DNA of 64,000 nucleotides from JAVVSK01 sp036654235 (lineage in GTDB: Bacteria; Bacillota; Clostridia; Christensenellales; CAG-138), in NCBI GenBank assembly GCA_036654235.1, contig JAVVSK010000003.1:88640-152639 (forward strand). The letters run 5' to 3'. The notes beneath the pieces are model-generated. The model ran no database searches. It saw only the letters and a program-made list of their open reading frames with translations, and had not been told where the DNA came from. This document shows positions 61,322 to 64,000 of the stretch, one piece after another (the stretch's first letter is position 1; each line of letters opens with the position of its first letter). The translations under genes and the position numbers were made by a program.

Positions 61322-63214
61322 ATGAGAAGCGTTGCCCTCCGGCGTTTTTTCGGTATCATACTTATCACCGTACTGCTTTCAACGGCGGCTATGATCCTCG
61401 GCTATATGTTTTTAAGCAGTAGGGAGTATGTTTCGTTACGCGTAAGTGAGCTTAAACCTAAGGTTGACGAACTGGCTCAAATGGCTTATGAGCTTAAGCT
61501 TGATAATATTGACGAAGATGCTTTCTATCGCCTAACCGAGCGCCTTGTATCCGACTACGATACTTGCGCTTTTATAACCGACGATACCGGAGATATAAAA
61601 TACCTTACAAAAACCGAACTTAAAGACGGGGATATTGAAACTGCCCTTAATTTCGGAATAACTCAGGCACTCTCCGGCTCCTTTTATCGTTCAAATAAGC
61701 TGAAAATTTCCAGCACAAGCGTTTTTGCTGTCGGTACACCAATAATAACTCTCGACGGAACGATTCACGGTACGGCGTTTATCGTTAAGCGTTCCGATAC
61801 TCTTGAGGCTGCCATATACAATGTAAATAGTCCTATAATTATAACCTGTCTATCAGTTATTCCTCTCGTACTTATAATAACGTTCTTCAATATTAAAAAA
61901 ACCTCAGCCCCGATTATGAAGATGGCGGATGTCGCTATAGCTATGTCTAGGGGAAATTTCGACGCGCGCGCCGATGAACATGCGCCGGGCGAAGTTGGGC
62001 TTTTAGCGCGCGCAATGAATACCCTTTGTGAAACACTTTCAAAAACAATATATCAGCTTCGCGCCGAAAAGGGTCAACTCGACCTTACTCTCGCAAGTTT
62101 AAACGACGGCGTTGCCGCCATAGACGAGCTTGGACTTTTAACGCATTATAATCCCGCGCTTATGCGCATGTTCGGCGCTGTGAGCGTCAATAGGCGCGAA
62201 GACCTTATTCCACAGAGCGAAATATGGATGTTGTTCGATAAAGTGTTTATTTCGGGCGTATCGGAGACTATTACGTATGTACTTAACGACAAGACCCTTT
62301 GGATAACCGCGTCTCCCGTTTTTACAGAGGATAACGAATGCACCGGTGTTGTCGGATTGTTTAAAGATATGAGCGAGATGGAACGGACAGAACGAATGCG
62401 TAGGGAGTATATCGCGAATATAAGCCATGAATTAAGAACTCCGCTAACTGCGGTGCGCGGTCTCCTTGAACCTTTGAGCGATGGATTGGTTACCGATGAA
62501 AACGATAGGCAGAGGTATTATAAGATAATGCTTCATGAGGTCATAAGGCTTTCACGCCTTATAACCGATATGCTTACACTCTCGCGTTTACAGTCCGGAA
62601 CGGAATATATGGAATTGTCCCGTGTAAATTTAACGGAGGTAATAACCGACCTTGCTGAGGGTTATGCTCATACCGCTAAGGAAAAAGGCATTTCTTTATT
62701 GGTAGACGCGCGAGAAAAGCTTATTGTAATGACCGATCCGGATAGGCTTGAACAACTACTCGTCATACTTATAGATAATGCGCTCAACTATACGCATAAG
62801 GACGGAACGGTTACGGTAAGAACAATCCCCCCCTCCAAAAAAGACGACAGTATAAGAGTTAGCGTATGCGATACAGGTATAGGTATATCTAAGAACGATA
62901 TTGATCATGTTTTTGAAAGGTTCTACAAGGCAGATAAGGCGCGCACAACGGGTGGGACCGGGCTCGGGCTTTCTATCGCCCAACGCATAATCGAGGCTCT
63001 CGGCGAAACTATAACCGTTGAGAGCGAGGTTGGGCACGGTACATGTTTCACGTTTACATTGAAACGGTTTGTCGAAAATGCTATTCCGATAGGTCCCGTT
63101 ACAATAGAGTCGGCGAAACCCGTCTCGCAGGAAACAAACATAAAAATTAGCGACCCCGGTGAGTCGAGTGAACGTAAAAATGTACTAGATGCAGAATACG
63201 AAGAAATAAAATAA
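61322..63214 (+). CDS. PhoR/WalK-like sensor histidine kinase
   Basis: The product is 630 aa. TM1 about 8-32, extracytoplasmic sensor about 33-168, TM2 about 169-190, HAMP (about 191-245), PAS (about 252-350), HisKA with ISHELRTPLTAVRG (His369), and HATPase with DNALNYTHKDG and GGTGLGLSIAQRIIEALG. About 45 extra residues follow the ATPase domain. The domain order is that of PhoR or WalK; the signal cannot be told. Confidence 0.94.
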   Translation: MRSVALRRFFGIILITVLLSTAAMILGYMFLSSREYVSLRVSELKPKVDELAQMAYELKLDNIDEDAFYRLTERLVSDYDTCAFITDDTGDIKYLTKTELKDGDIETALNFGITQALSGSFYRSNKLKISSTSVFAVGTPIITLDGTIHGTAFIVKRSDTLEAAIYNVNSPIIITCLSVIPLVLIITFFNIKKTSAPIMKMADVAIAMSRGNFDARADEHAPGEVGLLARAMNTLCETLSKTIYQLRAEKGQLDLTLASLNDGVAAIDELGLLTHYNPALMRMFGAVSVNRREDLIPQSEIWMLFDKVFISGVSETITYVLNDKTLWITASPVFTEDNECTGVVGLFKDMSEMERTERMRREYIANISHELRTPLTAVRGLLEPLSDGLVTDENDRQRYYKIMLHEVIRLSRLITDMLTLSRLQSGTEYMELSRVNLTEVITDLAEGYAHTAKEKGISLLVDAREKLIVMTDPDRLEQLLVILIDNALNYTHKDGTVTVRTIPPSKKDDSIRVSVCDTGIGISKNDIDHVFERFYKADKARTTGGTGLGLSIAQRIIEALGETITVESEVGHGTCFTFTLKRFVENAIPIGPVTIESAKPVSQETNIKISDPGESSERKNVLDAEYEEIK

Positions 63215-63287
63215 TAGCGGCGCTCTGATATGCAGCACGAGTGATTTTAGGTTTTTTGTACTTAATAAAATATATGTCAAAAATCGC

Positions 63288-63317
63288 TTGCAAAGCTCAT
63301 CTTGATTGTGCTAAAAT
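63288..63317 (+). promoter_or_regulatory. Promoter of rplS
   Basis: TTGCAA (63288-63293), 18-nt spacer, TAAAAT (63312-63317). A leader of about 65 nt follows, in which an L19 autoregulatory leader could lie; none is recognised with confidence. Confidence 0.6.
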
Positions 63318-63389
63318 AAGGTTTGTGAATTTTGACGGTCCAATGCGCGTGTATTTTCGTGTAAGAACGTCGTTAAACGAGGAGAATTT

Positions 63390-63752
63390 ATGGCAGATAT
63401 CATTAGAGAGTTGGAAAAAGAACAGCTAAGAACCGATCTTCCAAAGCTTGAGGTCGGTGATACCGTTCGCGTTTTCGTAAAAGTTATTGAGGGCGCGCGC
63501 GAAAGATTGCAGAATTTTGAAGGTACAATTATTAAGATTCAGGGCGGCGGAGTTAGAAGGTCGTTTACCGTTCGTCGTGTTTCGTACGGTGTTGGCGTTG
63601 AGAGAACTTTCCCGTACCATAGTCCGCGCATAGGTCGTATAGAAGTCGTGCGTCATGGTCAGGTAAGACGCGCTAAGCTCTTCTATTTGCGCGATAGAGT
63701 TGGTAAAGCAGCTAAGGTAACCGAGCGCATGGTCGATAAAAGGAACAAGTAA
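63390..63752 (+). CDS. rplS: 50S ribosomal protein L19
   Basis: The product is 120 aa. A full-length bL19: LPKLEVGDTVRVFVKVIEGA, RLQNFEGTIIKIQGGGVRRS, FTVRRVSYGVGVERTFPYHS, and RRAKLFYLRDRVGKAA. GAGGAG precedes the ATG. Here it stands alone with its own promoter and terminator; the usual trmD-rimM partners are not adjacent within the window. Confidence 0.97.
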   Translation: MADIIRELEKEQLRTDLPKLEVGDTVRVFVKVIEGARERLQNFEGTIIKIQGGGVRRSFTVRRVSYGVGVERTFPYHSPRIGRIEVVRHGQVRRAKLFYLRDRVGKAAKVTERMVDKRNK

Positions 63753-63805
63753 TCTTAGATTAAAAAAGGCATATTATAAGCATCTTTACTGCCTTTATAA
63801 CGGTG

Positions 63806-63839
63806 ACCACGGGTACTTTTTGTATCCCGTGGTTTTTTT
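63806..63839 (+). terminator. Terminator of rplS
   Basis: ACCACGGG (63806-63813)/CCCGTGGT (63826-63833), followed by TTTTTT. Confidence 0.9.
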
Positions 63840-63902
63840 AAATCTACACATTAACTTTAACTCAAAAACAGCAAGCCGACAAAGTTCTAAAAACTTAAAC
63901 GG

Positions 63903-64000
63903 AATTGAGTAGGAGGCTAACCGTTAGTTGATTAGCCGACCTCTCACGCTACCGTGCGTACCGTTCGGTATACGGCGGTTCAATAACAAAGGCGATGCAA
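63903..64000 (-). mobile_element. 3' end of a group II intron (domains V-VI), minus strand
   Basis: Reading minus: GAACCGCCGTATACCGAACG then GTACGCACGG and GTGAGAGG (63940-63981) is the characteristic domain V region that follows the reverse transcriptase ORF in bacterial group II introns. Next comes a domain VI-like hairpin GGCTAA/TTAGCC (63914-63936) and CCTCCTACTCAATT at the presumed 3' splice end near 63903. Two domain V pairs are weakened compared with the form I recall. The rest of the element lies to the right, outside the window. It sits about 65 nt beyond the rplS terminator. Confidence 0.75.

Overview
The window looks like a low-to-mid GC Bacillota genome, most likely of the class Clostridia. 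The evidence is a long Bacillus-type SRP RNA with an Alu domain, a Mini-ribonuclease III gene next to thyX, strong TTGACA/TATAAT promoters with AGGAGG ribosome binding sites, a TPP riboswitch over a thiamine salvage operon, KtrAB-type potassium uptake, and a prophage whose head and tail genes follow the order seen in clostridial siphoviruses. No species-level marker is visible.

Layout. 1-2.7 kb (minus): two tandem GerMN-like lipoproteins, thyX, mrnC and the SRP RNA. 3.1-4.3 kb: an iron-type alcohol dehydrogenase. 4.4-8.8 kb (minus): HflX carrying an N-terminal JAMM-like domain, an Na+/alanine-type symporter, and rplM-rpsI. 8.9-13.7 kb (minus): the TPP riboswitch operon cytX-thiM-thiE-HAD-thiD, with thiN just upstream. 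13.8-16.2 kb: a two-component system and a zinc-ribbon protein. 16.4-24.3 kb (minus): an exopolysaccharide and O-acetylation locus (CatB-like acetyltransferase, Wzx flippase, SGNH, DUF4358, MBOAT, DHHW) that is decaying. Between its intact genes lie a broken polysaccharide-deacetylase-like gene and a broken family-4 glycosyltransferase. 24.3-26.2 kb has no intact gene.

26.2-55.05 kb is an integrated siphovirus-like prophage. It has a serine integrase and repressor on the minus strand. On the plus strand it has early regulators, a replication block (DUF2800, DUF2815, family A DNA polymerase, primase-helicase, VRR-NUC, SNF2-like helicase), a sigma-like late regulator, HNH-terS-terL packaging genes, portal, ClpP-like protease, capsid, connectors, tail tube, chaperone, tape measure, baseplate and fibres. 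It looks defective. One early Cro-like gene has an in-frame amber codon and the next has a frameshift. The last fibre gene stops inside its C-terminal domain, and no holin or endolysin gene is present. The host resumes at the terminator of a tRNA-Ala(GGC) gene.

55.1-64 kb: tRNA-Ala(GGC), a short alanyl-tRNA synthetase (594 aa, no C-terminal DHHA1/C-Ala part) with a DUF695/RraB-like partner, ktrA-ktrB behind a long leader, a PhoB/PhoR-like two-component system, rplS, and at the very edge the 3' end (domains V-VI) of a group II intron on the minus strand.

The least explained signals are: the 150-nt intergenic element at 36016-36165, with a perfect 22-bp inverted repeat and competing pairings inside the phage replication block; the complete JAMM motif fused to HflX; and the HAD phosphatase that would close an otherwise incomplete thiamine salvage route.
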